This document shows, piece after piece, positions 34,961 through 46,432 of a stretch of DNA of 64,000 nucleotides. Each line of letters starts with the position of its first letter. Position 1 is the first letter of the stretch. Made by a program: the position numbers and the translations under genes. The notes under the pieces were generated by a model that was given only the letters and a program-made list of their open reading frames with translations, had not been told where the DNA came from and did no database searches. Source of the stretch: Polytrichum commune. Lineage: Eukaryota; Streptophyta; Polytrichopsida; Polytrichales; Polytrichaceae. The stretch covers positions 52,529,554 to 52,593,553 of the forward strand of contig OX485803.1 of the NCBI GenBank assembly GCA_950295325.1. The letters are read 5' to 3'.

Positions 34961-35713
34961 ATCATAACTAAAGTAAAAAAAATCCAATTCTCAATCCGAT
35001 TTTTGCTGATCCTTCGTCATAAACTTGCTAACACAACGTAAATTCGTTCAGTAAAAGTTGGGCAAGGGTGAAAAACGAGTCACATACCTTATCGGATGCG
35101 CGTCTTCTTGCATGGTGACATCTTTGTCGTACTACAAAACTTGCCAGCTTCTGCTATTTTTGTGTTTTTGTGTTTTTTTTTTCATTTCACCTCATAATTC
35201 TGTTGGGCCGGCTTGATTTGATGCATGTAGGATACTTGCAAAGCTCTGACGGTAACACCTCAACCTTACATTTTCAAACCTGCTGCTTGCTTTGAGGACA
35301 AATTAAGTGCCTTGACAGTTCTCAATTGAGAGCCATGCATGCAAATGTTGCCGTGGTCAGCTCGATCGATCGATCGCTCGCTCTTCCTTCCTTCACAAAC
35401 TGGCCTGCCTGCGCGACGAATAAATTCCTCAATCTCTGTGAATGGGGCCGTGCAGCAGGCCTTGAGCTCATCATCCGAGGTGGCAGCAGGTGTAAGTTAT
35501 TTGGCAGGCAACTGATGAGAGCATCCGCGTTTTAATGTGGGATCTCGCCGAGGACTGGCGCCCTTTCAGGCGGGAGGACCTCACTTAATTCATAATTCCA
35601 TCCCATTGATGGATGCGGCTTCACGAAATCTCGGTTCAAAACACTGGATTCAAAACCACCAATTATTCCTCCTCCCGCTGCGCTTACGTTATAAGGTGAG
35701 GCCCACTTCACAC
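34961..35713. other. Spacer with a GC-richer island, no gene recognised
   Basis: Around 35330-35560 base composition rises and a 66-codon ATG frame (35335-35535) is present, with a CGAT/GCTC simple repeat in it and a donor-like AGGT|GTAAGT at about 35489. This could be a lone exon, but nothing supports a product. Confidence 0.3.
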
Positions 35714-35912
35714 CTATGATCAGGGAGAACCGGCAGTTAGTTACAGATGAACCGGTTACGTTTGAGAAATTACCAGTTGAAGTTCAAGACTTGAGGAATT
35801 TACCAATTGATGTATAGCTATGATCGGGGAGAACCGGCAGTAAGTTGCAGATGAACCGGTTGAATTTGAGAAATAACCAGTTGAAGTTCAAGACTGCAGG
35901 AGAATTACCGAT
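35714..35912 (+). repeat. Tandem duplication, unit 104 bp
   Basis: Copy starts at 35714 and 35818: CTATGATCAGGGAGAACCGG and CTATGATCGGGGAGAACCGG, each followed by GATGAACCGGTT and CCAGTTGAAGTTCAAGACT. The AACCGG motif recurs again at 35984 and 36006. Confidence 0.8.
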
Positions 35913-35924
35913 CATTTTAGAGGG

Positions 35925-35930
<6 letters not shown>

Positions 35931-35965
<35 letters not shown>
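35931..35965. repeat. TA microsatellite
   Basis: An unbroken AT repeat of about 35 bases. Confidence 0.95.
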
Positions 35966-35967
<2 letters not shown>

Positions 35968-36064
35968 CCAACTTAATAAAGGAAAACCGGAGGATGTCAA
36001 CATGTAACCGGTTGGACTTGCAAACACTCAGATCTCAACCGGTTATGCCCCAAAATCTCCCCGA

Positions 36065-36574
36065 TCACTGCTTCACACACGAGCCAGAGAGCCGTGACCA
36101 TGAAATTGTGAGAGCCCAAAAGAAAAGTGTTGAAAGGCAGGCCGTCCCAACACACCTCCCAAATCACGTAGTGTGGTCACGGATCCTCGAGTGCAGTATG
36201 AAGTCATATGTGACCAAGCCCTCAACCGTGTGTTATTTCAAGGAATTTCTATTCACGCGGGTCCTCACGCATGATAAAATAGAGTAAATCAACGGTTGTG
36301 AGCATTCGGAGTACCATGGTCTCCCTGTTTTGTGCTAGGCCTATCTCCAAGAGGTGGTTTTTGAAAATAGTGCAAGTGACCATGAAACGTGATCCATTCG
36401 ATGCCATGTAGGAATCCATGTAGACTCTACATCCATCTTGCATTCACATACTTACTCCGTTGGTCGCTCGAGCATAGTGGGAAGCGAATTTGGACCAGCT
36501 CCACCTTTCCCACCAATGAGAGTGCTTGAAGTGTAATGGTCACGAGCTCTCAGTCTCGTGTGTGAAGTGGCCCT
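36065..36574. mobile_element. MITE family A, copy
   Basis: Same length and interior as 15924-16429. Right end TCGTGTGTGAAGTGGCCCT; at the left end the outer bases (expected AGGGCCA) have decayed but CTTCACACACGAG remains. Confidence 0.8.
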
Positions 36575-36719
36575 AAGGTAGATGGGTATTGAATGGTTAC
36601 GTTTTCCCAACTAGCCGAATTCTCCTAAGGTATGAAACACGTGCAACAAGTATGAGAGGTTACCAAATCCAAACTGAAGCCATCCTTATTTTCCTTGTAA
36701 TTTCAAAGCTCGTATCAAT

Positions 36720-36965
36720 ATCTTATTCATTATCAAATTGAAGATTCTCATGCTTCTTAAATGGTCATATAGCCCCCCCCCCACCTCCCTGCCCTATTTA
36801 TGTTGGTCGTTGAGCCTAGAATGGTTGTCGTATTTGGAGCATGTAGTCCCATCTCTTTTAAACACATGTATTTTTGGTATCCGTTATGGGAGACACACCT
36901 ACCCATATACCACTCACATTTAGGTGTCCGATTAAGATGAGTAATTGAATTAGGCACGTCTACCT
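36720..36965 (+). repeat. R1 dispersed repeat
   Basis: A clear copy: AAATGGTCATATAGCCCC, a poly-C tract, GTTGAGCCTAGAATGGTTGT, TTTAAACACATGTAT, ATACCACTCACATTTAGGTG and CACGTCTACCTTAG in order. Confidence 0.75.
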
Positions 36966-38882
36966 TAGTCTATTGTAACAAGTTCCAATATCATGTGTGT
37001 AGTGTGTGGTTAGCAAGCATGATGTAAGGTATGTTGCATTATTACATAGAGGACTACATCTTGAGCAATTTTTGCTATTTGTGTAGATTGGCATTTGGCA
37101 TTAATGTTTTTCATATGTAAAGGAAGTGAAAAGCATTTGTCAATATATATATGTGTGTGTATATATATATGTATTGAATTGGTTATGATTTTTTAAATAT
37201 CGTGCTAGAGTGTGCTATGATATATTTCAAATGGTCTCATTCTAGACGTGAACACCTCCTATAATAGAATCAAATATTGTCTATTTATTACCTTTAAGTT
37301 TATCTTTACTCACTCATCATGTGTCTTGAAAGTTGGAACTAACACCTAATGAGGTTATTGCACACTAACTTGGCTCTTAATATCCCCACCAAGTGTTCTT
37401 ATGTCCGACACCCTAGCCAACCAATCATAGCAATGGAAGAGGAAGGGATTTTCTTGTCCTTGAAACCATGCTTACCTTGTCATATTTAGAGAGATTGCGG
37501 TCTTTATTTTCGGTACTTGCCTCTCCCATGTAAGTGCTTCTAAATTTCCTTTATGGAGATGGGCTCCACCCGACTCTGAAACTTTCCCTCCCTCGTGAGT
37601 TCAATGCATTGGGAATTTTGGAAACCCTAGAACCCATTTTTGAAATTTGTTCCCTAGAGCTCAACAAAAGGCACCCCCTCGGTAATAGGACAACATAACT
37701 AACTTTTTTTTACTTCAAGCTTCACAGGGAAAGGGGAAATTACAACTATCACGCCTATAATTGTGGGTTGAAAGTTAGTGTGAGTAAGAAACATGATGGC
37801 CCACTGTATTTTATACATGGGTCAGGGTGATGTATTAAATACATAAATTATTATTGTTTCACCTTAATTCACATTGTATGTTTTCAACCCATAGTATAGC
37901 ATGCTCAATGTAAATTATTGATTCTATATTTCTAGTTTTGAACATATGATACTGTGGATTCCAAGTTGGCATGGGTCAATAAAAATTACATTGACCAAAT
38001 AAATTGTGGTGTGTCAAAAGTATTGTGGACCACAATAATAGGTACGGATGGTGTATTGATATATAACTCCTAAATGACAACAATTTTCATAGGAGACGTG
38101 TAGCTAGATGTCATATTTGTGATGTTAAAGCCGCTTTGGTATAAACAACACAAGCAAATGGCATGTAGCGAGACATCTCGTATGGCTCTTGTCATTTGGA
38201 AGTTGTCATCTAGCCTCCCTTTTACTTATATTGTCAACTATGATATAAGATAGAAACACCTAGAAGCAACTTTGACCTAAAAGTGACCCCACATTTTGAC
38301 CCAAAAAGGACACTAGAACCTCTATATGTTCGTAACAACACCTCTATAAAGAATTGCAAAGACTCTATTTTTTTTTCTTGTCCACCTCTCCATGACACAT
38401 TTAGAGGTACACGATTGGAACTTGAAATGTCGTGAGAAAGCTTGTGATGATTTTCAATCACACCTATAAGCAACAATCTAAAAATTCACAACTTATTCAT
38501 ACAATATCTAGATGATGCGGTGCTAAGATGCAGGATTTGGAATTGTTTTCAAGAATGAATTCTTTTCAAACCATTCTAATGTTAGGAACTTAGGACCAAG
38601 GTCCATGTGTCGGTGTTGGTCCATTTTTTAAGTGGGTGAGAAACGGGTGACATCATCAAAAAATGGGTGATGTCACCCATTTAATGGAGGGGTACTTCTA
38701 TGTGGGGTGCCAGTTTAGTGTTAGGAGGTATGCTCAATTGCTTTAACACATGATTAATGATGTTTCTACCATACATCATCATGTACATTGAATTGTTGAT
38801 AGTATGTATTCAAACCGCAACTCAGATCTCAAGAACGCTAATTCTCTAAATTTCTTCTTCGTGACTAACTCAAAACCTCAAA
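36966..38882. other. AT-rich spacer, no gene recognised
   Basis: TA/TG simple repeat at 37143-37171. No coding region recognised. Confidence 0.45.
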
Positions 38883-39103
38883 TTTTACACCGATTATCCC
38901 AATCAGTGCATGTTACTATTTGGAGCAACATCTTACTCACAAAGTTTGATTATTAGTAACGAAAGTTCAATAGGTTGTTTGGACATTACATAACATAAAT
39001 GACTTTGCTTGGTAAAATATTACATTCATATCAAATGATTATAGCATTGCGTAACTTTGAATACTAACACACACTAATTGGGATAATCAATGTGGTGTAG
39101 TAC
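38883..39103. mobile_element. MITE family C, copy 1
   Basis: About 220 bp. Ends TTTACACCGATTATCCCAAT and ATTGGGATAATCAATGTGGT form inverted repeats finishing near GGTGTAGTA. Core AATAGGTTGTTTGGACATTA and ATGACTTTGCTTGGTAAA is shared with copies at 41524 and 45984. Confidence 0.75.
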
Positions 39104-39194
39104 ACCTCGCATAGTAAACACATTGTGGTTGACCCTGTATGGTCACTTGTCTGTGATATTCATAGACTTGTAATAAGGTAGATGTATGTAGATT

Positions 39195-39907
39195 CCCGGG
39201 GGGTGGATTCTTCATACCACGTGCAAAACTAACGTGAGTGTAAGAAGGGGTATTATTTGAGGTACTAGCATACATAGTATACATGAGGGAAAGGCATTGT
39301 TTTTCTTTTCTAGTGTGTGCATCCAAAAAGGCTATAAAATTTTATGAAGCACGTGAGATGTACAAAAGGGGGCCGTAAGGTTTGGAGGAAAAGCTAACAA
39401 TAAATGTGTTAGTTTCATCTACTTCACATGTTCATCCATTGTTTTCATATGGTCATAGTCCTCAATGACTACCATGTGTCTTCTTGTCTTCATGTTGCAA
39501 TTTGGGTTCTAGATTGTCACAAACTAGAGGCTCTTTGGAGCTCTCATGGGCTTCCCTTAGTTTTGCTCTCTAGATTGTGACTAAGCTATTGTTATCTTAT
39601 CTTTGTTTGTTTGATACAATCATCAAGTTACATGCTATAGATGAAAAACATTCAATGACTTTCTCTTTAGAAAGTGAGAGAGGATTTTCTATGTAATAAA
39701 TAATTATTTTAGTCATGATGTATAGTTTCTATATGTAGTGGAGGCGTTTATCACATAAAATTTAAAAGCTTAGTATAAATATCTGAGTCCATTTTTTAGC
39801 ATGCCGTTAGTACACATACATATGTTTTTCTCTATAAACTTCTTGTATAGGAGGGGGGGGGGGCTCTAATTTCATATTATTTCCAATGAAGAGTCCACCC
39901 CCAAGGA
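39195..39907. mobile_element. Terminal-inverted-repeat element of about 710 bp
   Basis: Left end CCGGGGGGTGGATTCTTCAT and right end ATGAAGAGTCCACCCCCAAG are inverted. A copy in opposite orientation lies at 25596-26262 and a partial one at 42500-42880. No transposase is readable. A G-homopolymer lies near the right end at about 39852-39860. Confidence 0.65.
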
Positions 39908-39919
39908 GTAAATTGAACA

Positions 39920-40180
39920 CAACAATAATACGGACACCTATATTTGAGTGTTATGTACTTAGGTGTGGATCTAAGAACTAGCACCAACATGACATGTATT
40001 CATAAGTTTTGGACTACATGCTCAAAATATGTTGACCATTCTAGGTTCAACATGATTGGGGGGAACCTATGTGACCACTTAATGAGCACGAGAATAGGCA
40101 CTTTGATAATGAATAAGATACTCACATGAGCTTCAAAGATTATGAGGCAAATGGCTATGGGCACAATTTGGATTTGCCAA
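39920..40180 (-). repeat. R1 dispersed repeat, inverted
   Basis: Order of blocks is reversed relative to 36720: CACCTATATTTGAGTG, GGACTACATGCTCAAAATA, ATTCTAGGTTCAACA, a G-tract, then GATAATGAATAAGATA. Confidence 0.7.
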
Positions 40181-41523
40181 TTATCTCGCACATATTGTGT
40201 ATCCCATATCCTATAACAAATGGGTGCAAAGAGAAAAGCATCCGTCTAAGTGTTACATTAGTTCCGTAAGTGTTGATGGCCATCAACATATTAGGCTTTG
40301 ACCCAAAAACTTGTACATCTAGTTTTGTGATGAATCCACAAAGATATCATCAAGAAAATGCTTAGTTACATAGATTTCAACAAGTTGCAACAAATACATT
40401 CTTAGCTTACATTGTTGCACTTGTGGGCCAAAAGTCACAACAATGCTTCATGAAGATCTTGTCCAAACATTACTACTTTGTTTGGGGGTCCATAGAATAT
40501 AGTTGCTTTATTCCAGGGTCAGTGGTACTGGCCACGTGGCTAAATAATGCTATGATGTTTCTAGTCTTCAAATATTCAATTTTCATTTAAGTAAACGAAA
40601 ATTCTTTAAGGTGGTATCAGATAATAGGTTATAAATTGGTTGTTATAGATGGGCACCAACTTAGATACGTATTATGATGAGACTGAATTAATATGTCCTC
40701 AAAATTCTTATTATCAACCATTTGTTTAGGTCCAATACTTAAATACAAATGCAACGGCCTATGAACGAAATAACAAGAAAAAGAAACTCCACTATGATCT
40801 TTTAAGTTTTTTGTTATCTCAACATCCCCAATCTTGAAATTTGCAAGCTAATAATAATAATAATAATAAACGTTGGTGCTTTTTACACTGGTGGCGTGCT
40901 ACATCCATTCACCTTCTCCTAGTCATGTTCGTGTGAAAATGGAAGGGGAGGAGCTTAATACCTATTTTTGGGATCATGGTCATAACATTCTTCAACAATT
41001 TTGGATTTTTTTATTTTTTTATTTTTTTCACCTAGCACAAGTGAAGAATGATGTTTGGATAGTGTTGCTCTTATGTCGGGGAATGTGAAGTATTCAGTCT
41101 GAATCTCAAAGGAAACTTGGCTCAAGGTTCACTAAGATGTGACAATCATAGGAATTTCCATATTAGTGTAATGGGTCTAATGAGCCGAGAGGGAATTTGT
41201 TGCATACGAGCTTACCTCTCACTCATCCATGTCAAGAATTCAACCTCTATAGTTTTGTACCTGCTTCATATCAAATGTGTTATACTCAACTAATTTGAAG
41301 TCGTTCAAAGTAATTCTAATGTCAATTTAACTTTATATAATTAAAAAGTAGCCTCTGGGTTGCATACTAATTTGGGGCATTTGTTGGATGAATGCGAGGT
41401 GCGCTCATATGCAATAATCCCCTCTTGTTATCTCACAATTTGCAAAAAAAAATTGACTTTCTTTTGTTGCACCATCATGAGGTCATCATATTAACTGGGA
41501 TATAAAACAAAACCAACAAGCAT
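40181..41523. other. AT-rich spacer, no gene recognised
   Basis: AAT trinucleotide repeat at about 40850-40869. No coding region recognised. Confidence 0.45.
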
Positions 41524-41752
41524 ACTACACTAATGATCCCAATTAGTGCGTGTTACTAGTCAAAGTTACACGGTGCAAGTTCAATGTCTTGCTTAGGAGT
41601 TCAATCTCTACTAACAAAACTTCAATAGGTTGTTTGGACATTTTCGAACATAAAATGACTTTGCTTGGTAAAAAATTACATTCTCGTTAAATAATTATAG
41701 CATTGTGTAACTTTGAATAGTAACACGCACTAATTGGGATAATTAGAGTAGT
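41524..41752. mobile_element. MITE family C, copy 2
   Basis: Best-preserved copy. Left end ACTACACTAATGATCCCAAT then TAGTGCGTGTTACT; right end AGTAACACGCACTAATTGGG then ATAATTAGAGTAGT. Core CAATAGGTTGTTTGGACATT is shared with the other copies. About 229 bp, no coding capacity. Confidence 0.8.
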
Positions 41753-41839
41753 AAACAATGCCCACTTCTCCTAGGATACGACACGTGATTAATCCAATGC
41801 AAAGCAATAGTTGCTTCTCTTGTAATTTTTGAAGCTCAT

Positions 41840-42080
41840 ATGAATATCCTATCCATTTTTCAAGGTGAGGATTCTCGTGCTCATCAAATGGTCATATACG
41901 TATTTCCCATTTAGGTTGATTGTTGGGCCTAGAATGGTTATCATACTTTAAGCACGCATTCTAAACTCTTTTAAACACATGTTTTTGGTATATGTTCTTG
42001 GAGCCGCACCACACCACATACCACTCCATTGTAGGTGTTTTGATAACAAATGCAACTAGAGAAGGGTTGTCCACCTTACA
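41840..42080 (+). repeat. R1 dispersed repeat
   Basis: Shares TCAAATGGTCATATA, GTTGGGCCTAGAATGGTTAT, TCTTTTAAACACATGT and CCACATACCACTCCATTG with other R1 copies; the poly-C tract is reduced to TTTCCC. Confidence 0.7.
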
Positions 42081-42499
42081 TACACCTATGAAGTAGGTTC
42101 TAACATATTATGGACAAATATGTATGTTTATTGATTCTTATTCTTATTTTATAAAAAAGAACCAAGTGAGGCTTAGCATGCCATATTGGCATGCATAAGA
42201 CATCCACCGCATGGCATACCGAATCATAAGACAAGAAAGTGGACACTCCAATGTAAGTAGGACCATGGACTTGCCAATAAAATGACATGTTAATAGTAAG
42301 TGTGGCATGTCATTTGTGGTCTCCCAGCATTCTCAAATAGATGAGGTTTAGACAAGGCCATATAATAAGCTACCCATGAAGCATCTTATCCCAAGTGAAA
42401 GGTGAGGGGCATGACCTAGATGACAAGCACACATGTATGTGGCATATATTGACCATAACATATTTTGAATGAGATCCATGTGTTATGAGTCTTGTGGTT

Positions 42500-42880
42500 A
42501 CTAAGTCAATTTAATAAAGAGGCCAACCTAACAAGAAAATCAACATTTAAATTGGACCACTCTAATCCAGAGAGTAGAACTTAAAGGCAACTTATGAGTT
42601 GTCCAAGAGCCTCCAATTTGTAAAACCCTAGAACTTAAATGCAAACCCTAACAAGAATGAACATGATAGTCATTAAGGATTATTACCAATTTATCATATG
42701 CCAACAATGGATGAAAATGTGAATTGAAAGAAACTAACACATCTTCTATCACATTTTCCTCTAAACCTTAGGGCCCCCTTTAAAATTCTTAATGCCCTTT
42801 TTGAATGTACACATTAGAGAAAAAATTATACTTTACGTGTCCTATGTACACTTTTTGCTCAAACAATATCCCTTCTTACA
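42500..42880 (-). repeat. Partial copy of the 39195-39907 element
   Basis: Same orientation as 25596-26262: CCTCCAATTTGTAAAACC, TATGCCAACAATGGAT, GAAACTAACACATCTT and CAAACAATATCCCTTCTTAC correspond block by block. Confidence 0.6.
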
Positions 42881-42920
42881 CTCACAGTAGTTCATACATG
42901 GAATGAAAAGTCGACCTCTT

Positions 42921-43117
42921 GGGTGAACCATTGTGTAACATAGGCATTTACCTCATAACGTTTATCGAACATACTCATGTCAGGATATTAGTAAGCGTAT
43001 TTGAACACCAAGTGTCATGAGGTGACACTAATAGTAAAGTCATTGATAATTATTCTAACCTAGCATACGCCTTAAAATAGGGTAAGTGACACTAAATACC
43101 ATAAATGGTGTAGTGCA
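42921..43117 (+). repeat. Left arm of a distant inverted repeat (right arm 46222-46432)
   Basis: GTGTAACATAGGCATTTACC, AAGTGTCATGAGGTGACACT and AGCATACGCCTTAAAATAGG here are the inverse of blocks at 46222-46432. The right edge ends GGTGTAGTG. Confidence 0.7.
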
Positions 43118-43775
43118 TATGATAAGAAGATTGTTTTCTTATACATGTGCATGTAACCAGTTGTCTTCACTTTTCAAACATCTAAACGTTACCGTGACTA
43201 ACCTATTTGATAACCACCTTTCATTTTCAAACATCTAAAATGTTGGACTAACTAAATCACTTGAGAGTCATTTCCTCTACTCACTACGAGAAACTATTCA
43301 TTATGCCAATTTGAGCTCATGTGCAAGTGATGATGCAAGCTTCCTCCCCGTGGTCCACGAGGTGCAATGAAGGAACAACCAACAAGGGAAGAAAAACAAA
43401 GGCTTGCTTCTTGACTTCCCCCCTTTTAAAAACTCCATCCAACATTGGGATGGGGACGCCATGTATATGACCCTATCTTGGTATAATGACACTTTGCACA
43501 TATGTTAAATTATGTGCCCGATGCAACCCGTGGTTTGCATGGTAACATGAATCAACGACCACTAGAGAATTGTTTTATTCTCCACTTCTATAGACCGTCA
43601 TTTTTTAAAACACAAATAAAATAAACCCATCTCACATTTGGACACCTATATGACCCTAGGTTGATGTGATGAGACTTTGGACGTATGTTGAGTTTTTTCT
43701 TACACAACCCATGGTTTGCATGGTTAAACGAAACGATGACCACTATGGGATTGTTATTTCTATGCTTATCAACAC
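43118..43775. other. Spacer, no gene recognised
   Basis: Two related stretches (about 43440-43560 and 43630-43750) share ATATGACCCTA.CTTGGT-like and AACCC.TGGTTTGCATGGT blocks about 185 bp apart, so this is an old local duplication. No coding region recognised. Confidence 0.4.
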
Positions 43776-44100
43776 TACACTAAATAGGATATTTAGTGTT
43801 TGATTATATTTAGTGTTTTTAACACCTTATACCTTGCTCAACACTTATTTTCAATTCTTTGATAATTAGTGTTAGAAGATATGCTAGAAGATATGCTAGA
43901 ATTCTTCTTTTATCATTGTTATTTTATTTTTTCATATCCTTACTAACACTAAATTCAAACATGTAACTTCCACATATTAGCATAGTTGATACGTAGTGTT
44001 TGAGTTTACATTTAATGTTACTTACTTTCATATAATTATTAATATTTAGTGTATGTGTTTGTATTTAGTGTATCAAACATTAAATATCCTATTTAGTGTA
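43776..44100. mobile_element. MITE with 30 bp inverted ends
   Basis: Left end TACACTAAATAGGATATTTA followed by GTGTTTGATT; right end ATCAAACATT followed by AAATATCCTATTTAGTGTA. Only about two mismatches across 30 bp. Length 325 bp, AT-rich, no coding capacity. Confidence 0.85.
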
Positions 44101-44530
44101 CTAGGAAATGTGGCCTTTGAACAAACTTTTCATTTTGACACAAGCAATCATTAGCACATGACCCCATTGACAAGTGTTCAGTCCAGTCTACAATCACGGG
44201 GCTGACACTTAGTGTGACTTGCAGGAATCATGTGTGGTTAGGGTATAATTGTTTTTTTTTGGGGGGGGCGTATTATCTTGCTCACAAGCAATTAAATGAC
44301 CCATTCACTTAGGTCATTTTCTAATTGTGCATATTTTGTAGTACCTTTCAATTCCTTTGAGAGGTTTGTGATTAGTCATTTTCATGTACCATGTATTTAT
44401 TATAAATCAACAAGTGGTTGGTCGGAAGAGTGCTATGTCCTATGATTATCTGCAACATGTGGCCAATTCTAGTTGTTTGTATGACTGAAACCAAACTTTG
44501 GTTCATTTAAAAAAACCATCTTAAAAGGTG
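44101..44530. other. Spacer with one fold-back module
   Basis: About 44130-44200 carries GACACAAGCAATCATTAGC and CATGACCCCATT, the same module as in 45528-45985. A poly-G run lies at about 44262-44268. No gene. Confidence 0.45.
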
Positions 44531-44925
44531 TTTTCTTTTAACCTCAGATGGATGCCTAAGTCTTTTGCTCGGCAACATCAATTCACAATCTCAAAGCGGA
44601 TTGATAGCTATTGAAGACAATGCCGATGGTGGAGCTCCTTTAGACACAAAGGATCACCTAGCATTTGTTGTTGATGGACACAAGACAGAAAGAAAAGATG
44701 CAACATTTGTGGAATTTTTTTTAATACATTTATGTTTTGAGACCTAAGCTTGAGATGGATGGCAAGGATGAAAACTTAGAGGTGGATTCAAATGCCACTT
44801 TGGAAGGGGACTATGGTTCAACTATAGAGACTTGGGAGGAAATTGGTGAGGTTTCAAAGGAGGGTGAGGCTGATCAGGAATTGGAGAAGACGTCACAAAA
44901 AGAGCATGAGAACCACAACCAATAG
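44531..44925 (+). other. Two short open frames, unrecognised
   Basis: Frames 44565-44747 and 44755-44925 (ATG at 44755) lie end to end in different frames. The second is strongly acidic (GDYGSTIETWEEIGEVSKEG and similar) with no known motif. They may be remnants of one element-borne or host frame, or chance. No splice model was found. Confidence 0.25.
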
Positions 44926-45479
44926 CTCATGGAATCACATGAAGACGAAGAAACTTGAAAGACAAAGAAATCTAAAATCTAAAATCTAAAAGTTGAACAC
45001 AATGGAACACGAAATGGAGGAAAACCCCCCTTGACATTGAAGAGGGATTACAATGATCTTGCTAGTAGGCTTGGGTGTAGGGAATGTTGAGGATTGTAAA
45101 CCAATCTCATTGTTCACATACACCAAACTCTTAGAATGCAACGCCACGACCTAAACTAGTTTTTTCTATATTGCTTATCTAAACCCGTCATCCAACACTC
45201 TTCAACCAATTTTTTTATCTGTCAACAAATATTCATCCACTATGGGCGGGATAGGTAAATGTATACACTATAATGCTTTTGCAAATTTTTATACCATGGT
45301 ATCTTAGAAATAATCAAACCTATTTTCATGGAATATATAAAACCTACATTATTTTGAACTCAAAGTCACATATTGTGCGGGGCCTATTTTATCTTGAAAT
45401 CACTTCAACTTTTTCGATACCATCATTAAAAAAATACCCTATTTTTGGCCGCACGTAGTTTTTATTTTTTTGGGAGTGT

Positions 45480-45983
45480 CAACCCCATGTCTACAATTGT
45501 CATAGATTGCATTCGATTCTTGTTAGTGGGGTCATGTGTTGATGTCCACCCGTGTCAAATGGGAAATTTTTGCTAAAACCACGTTTCCTACACTACTTGG
45601 ATTGTGGGGCCTAGAACACAAGTCATCCCATTCGACACGGGCAATCAATAAGACATGACCCCATTTGTTTGTGTTGGGTCAATCTATGACAATTGTAGAA
45701 AGGACTTGACACGTACAACTGGGGTCATGTTGCAATGACCGCCCGTGCCCAATGAGAGGTGTGTTCTAGGACCACGTTTTCTAATAGTGTTAGTATACTA
45801 TTAGAGAACAAGGGCATATGTGGGACTTTGCATTTGACACGTACAATCATTGGGACATGACCCCATTTACATGTGTCAAGTCCAATATGCAATTGTCATA
45901 GATTCAACTCGACACATGTAAATGGGATCATGTCGCAATGACTGCATGTGTCAAATGGCAAGTGTGTTCTAGGCTCCACAATC
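45480..45983. repeat. Cluster of alternating inverted modules
   Basis: A module with GGGGTCATG and (A/C)CCCGTG(T/C)CAAATGGG-like text occurs at about 45528-45573, inverted at 45625-45675, forward at 45727-45765, inverted at 45837-45873 and forward at 45924-45960. Neighbouring modules can fold into hairpins. No coding capacity. Confidence 0.7.
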
Positions 45984-46217
45984 CTACTACATTAAATATT
46001 TTATTTATTGTCACTTACTATTTGGAATTAGGTAATTCTATATGAGCTTATTGTATATCTCATATTCTACCAACATATGTCAAATTGGTTGTTTGGACAT
46101 TATAGAACATAACCAACTTTACTTGGTTAAGAATTGCATCAATAGTAAAAAGAAGAAGATATAGCACCGTGTAACTCCAAGTAGTAAGTGACACTAAATA
46201 TCATTTCTGGTGTAGTG
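45984..46217. mobile_element. MITE family C, diverged copy 3
   Basis: Ends CTACTACATTAAATATTT and TAAATATCATTTCTGGTGTAGTG; core AATTGGTTGTTTGGACATTA is shared with the copies at 38883 and 41524. Length 234 bp. Confidence 0.65.
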
Positions 46218-46221
46218 GTAC

Positions 46222-46432
46222 ATTGTTTATGGTATTTAGTGTCACATGCGTAATAGTGTCACTAACCCTATTTTAAGGCGTATACTAGGTTGCACTATTG
46301 ACCAACAACTTCATCATTAGTGTCACCTCATGACACTTCGCCTTCAAGTGCACTTACTAATGTCTTGACATTTGTATGTTCAATAACATTATGAGGTGTA
46401 TGCCCATGTTACACAATGGTTTACAAGTTGAT
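46222..46432 (-). repeat. Right arm of the distant inverted repeat (left arm 42921-43117)
   Basis: TTTATGGTATTTAGTGTCAC, TATTTTAAGGCGTATACTAG, TGTCACCTCATGACACTT and GTTACACAATGG mirror the left arm. Arms are about 3.1 kb apart. Confidence 0.7.
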
